From an uncultured Bacteroidales bacterium (GTDB lineage Bacteria; Bacteroidota; Bacteroidia; Bacteroidales; P3), in contig CAMWQD010000078.1 of NCBI GenBank assembly GCA_947176325.1, positions 1-6,060 of the forward strand: a stretch of 6,060 nt of DNA. The letters run 5' to 3'. The translations under genes were made by a program, and so were the position numbers. The notes below the pieces were generated by a model that saw nothing but the letters and a program-made list of their open reading frames with translations, had not been told where the DNA came from and did not search any database. Within the stretch, counting starts at the first letter, position 1. Each line of letters starts with the position of its first letter. Positions 5,419-6,060 of the stretch are shown piece by piece.

Positions 5419-6038
5419 CTCTCTAATTTTAAAAATGAACCTTTAGCACCGGGTACAGAACCTTTCACTAAAATTAAATTCTTTTCGGGCACAATCTTGA
5501 CGATTTCCAAGTTGATGCTCTTGCGTCTTACATTTCCAGTCTGACCTGCCATGCGCAGACCTTTAAACAAACGGGAAGGATAGGAGGACGCGCCAACCGA
5601 ACCGGGGGCTCTGAGTCGGTTATGCTGACCGTGAGTAGTTTGACCAACCCCGCCGAAACCGTGTCTTCCTACAACACCTTGGAAGCCGTGACCTTTGGTG
5701 GTGCCGGCCACATCGATGAATTCACCTTCGGTAAATACGGTGACATCGAGGGTTTCGCCGAATTGCTTGCGGGAACCTTCCTCGAAGCGGGTGAATTCCA
5801 TGCTGATTTGTTTGGGTGTTGTGTTGGCTTTGGAAAAGTGACCCTTCAAAGACTTGGAGGTGTGTTTTTCCTTTCTTTCGCCGAAAGACAATTGAATGGC
5901 GTCGTAACCGTCTTTCTCTTTTGTTTTTACTTGCGTTACCACACAAGGACCAGCTTCGATCACAGTGCACGGCACGTTACGGCCGGAGGCATCCCAAATG
6001 CTAGTCATTCCGATTTTCTTTCCAATTAATCCGGACAT
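5409..6038 (-). CDS. rplC: 50S ribosomal protein L3
   Basis: L3 is one of the two assembly-initiator proteins of the large subunit, and its long loop approaches the peptidyl-transferase centre. The 209-residue product equals the E. coli length. It starts MSGLIGKKIGMTSIW, the family N-terminus, and carries CTVIEAGPCVVTQVKTKEKD (24-43), DVAGTTKGHGFQGVVGRHGF (109-128), THGQHNRLRAPGSVG (135-149), LFKGLRMAGQTGN (157-169) and NLILVKGSVPG (187-197). The central GSVGASSYP replaces E. coli GSIGQNQTP, so the PrmB-methylated Gln150 of E. coli corresponds to Ser152. The start is set by homology, because no in-frame stop precedes it within the remaining 22 bases. The last codons, for ERWS, overlap the start of rplD. 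Confidence 0.98.
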   Translation of the reverse strand: MSGLIGKKIGMTSIWDASGRNVPCTVIEAGPCVVTQVKTKEKDGYDAIQLSFGERKEKHTSKSLKGHFSKANTTPKQISMEFTRFEEGSRKQFGETLDVTVFTEGEFIDVAGTTKGHGFQGVVGRHGFGGVGQTTHGQHNRLRAPGSVGASSYPSRLFKGLRMAGQTGNVRRKSINLEIVKIVPEKNLILVKGSVPGAKGSFLKLERWS

Positions 6039-6060
6039 TACTTTGCTTGTTAATGGTTTT
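6039..6060 (-). other. Upstream spacer of rplC, probably after rpsJ
   Basis: These 22 bases lead into rplC. On the minus strand they are A-rich with no SD-like motif. Two TAA triplets in one reading frame (6052-6050 and 6040-6038) could end an upstream gene; in other members of this cluster that gene is rpsJ (S10). Too little is visible to identify its C-terminus, so rpsJ is expected from gene order only. Confidence 0.35.

Noticed and set aside
5722..5970. 82-codon minus-strand frame inside rplC
   Set aside because: It is an out-of-frame reading of L3 coding sequence rich in Arg and His, typical of a shadow frame.
5622..6029. 135-codon plus-strand frame opposite rplC, and similar ones opposite rplV (2949-3374) and rplP (1701-2066)
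   Set aside because: All are codon-aligned antisense shadows of conserved ribosomal genes.
1..6060. Mobile elements, CRISPR arrays, tRNA or rRNA genes, or a novel defence-type system
   Set aside because: Nearly every base belongs to a conserved ribosomal protein gene or a short spacer; no repeats, insertion ends or RNA-gene folds were seen.

Overview
This window is an uninterrupted block of ribosomal-protein genes, all on the minus strand. It is the core of the S10-spc cluster. In transcription order, from the right end to the left, it reads rplC (L3), rplD (L4), rplW (L23), rplB (L2), rpsS (S19), rplV (L22), rpsC (S3), rplP (L16), rpmC (L29), rpsQ (S17), rplN (L14), rplX (L24) and the first 155 codons of rplE (L5), which runs off the left edge. 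Twelve genes are complete and one is partial. No gene is broken or frameshifted, and nothing foreign is inserted.

The protein sequences point to the phylum Bacteroidota, most likely the order Bacteroidales. The signs are L2 with HPMGGGEG where E. coli has HPHGGGEG, a long L22 with a Lys-rich tail, L5 with the PEINID segment, a typical Bacteroidales S17 C-terminus (RPLSKDKRWRLVEIIERAK), and short A-rich gene junctions that mostly lack a Shine-Dalgarno (SD) sequence. I cannot name a genus from this window.

The genes are packed tightly. Spacers run from 2 to 31 bases, rplC/rplD overlap by 10 bases and rplX/rplE by one. No spacer holds a recognisable intrinsic terminator. The rpsQ-rplN junction, where E. 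coli starts a separate spc operon, is only 2 bases wide, so the S10 and spc blocks look like one transcription unit here. The usual S10 leader and rpsJ would lie to the right of the window. Downstream spc genes (in relatives rpsN, rpsH, rplF and so on) would follow to the left.

The products are structural parts of both ribosomal subunits. L2, L3, L4, L16 and L22 build the peptidyl-transferase region and exit tunnel. L23, L24 and L29 ring the tunnel exit. L14 and L5 lie at subunit contacts. S3, S17 and S19 belong to the small subunit. I found no undescribed biological system. The points worth a second look are small: strong SD-like sites confined to three promoter-distal genes, the L22 tail, the loss of the E. 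coli L3 methylation residue, and a codon-relaxed 3' third of rplD. The plus strand carries long open frames, but the ones checked are codon-aligned shadows of the real genes.
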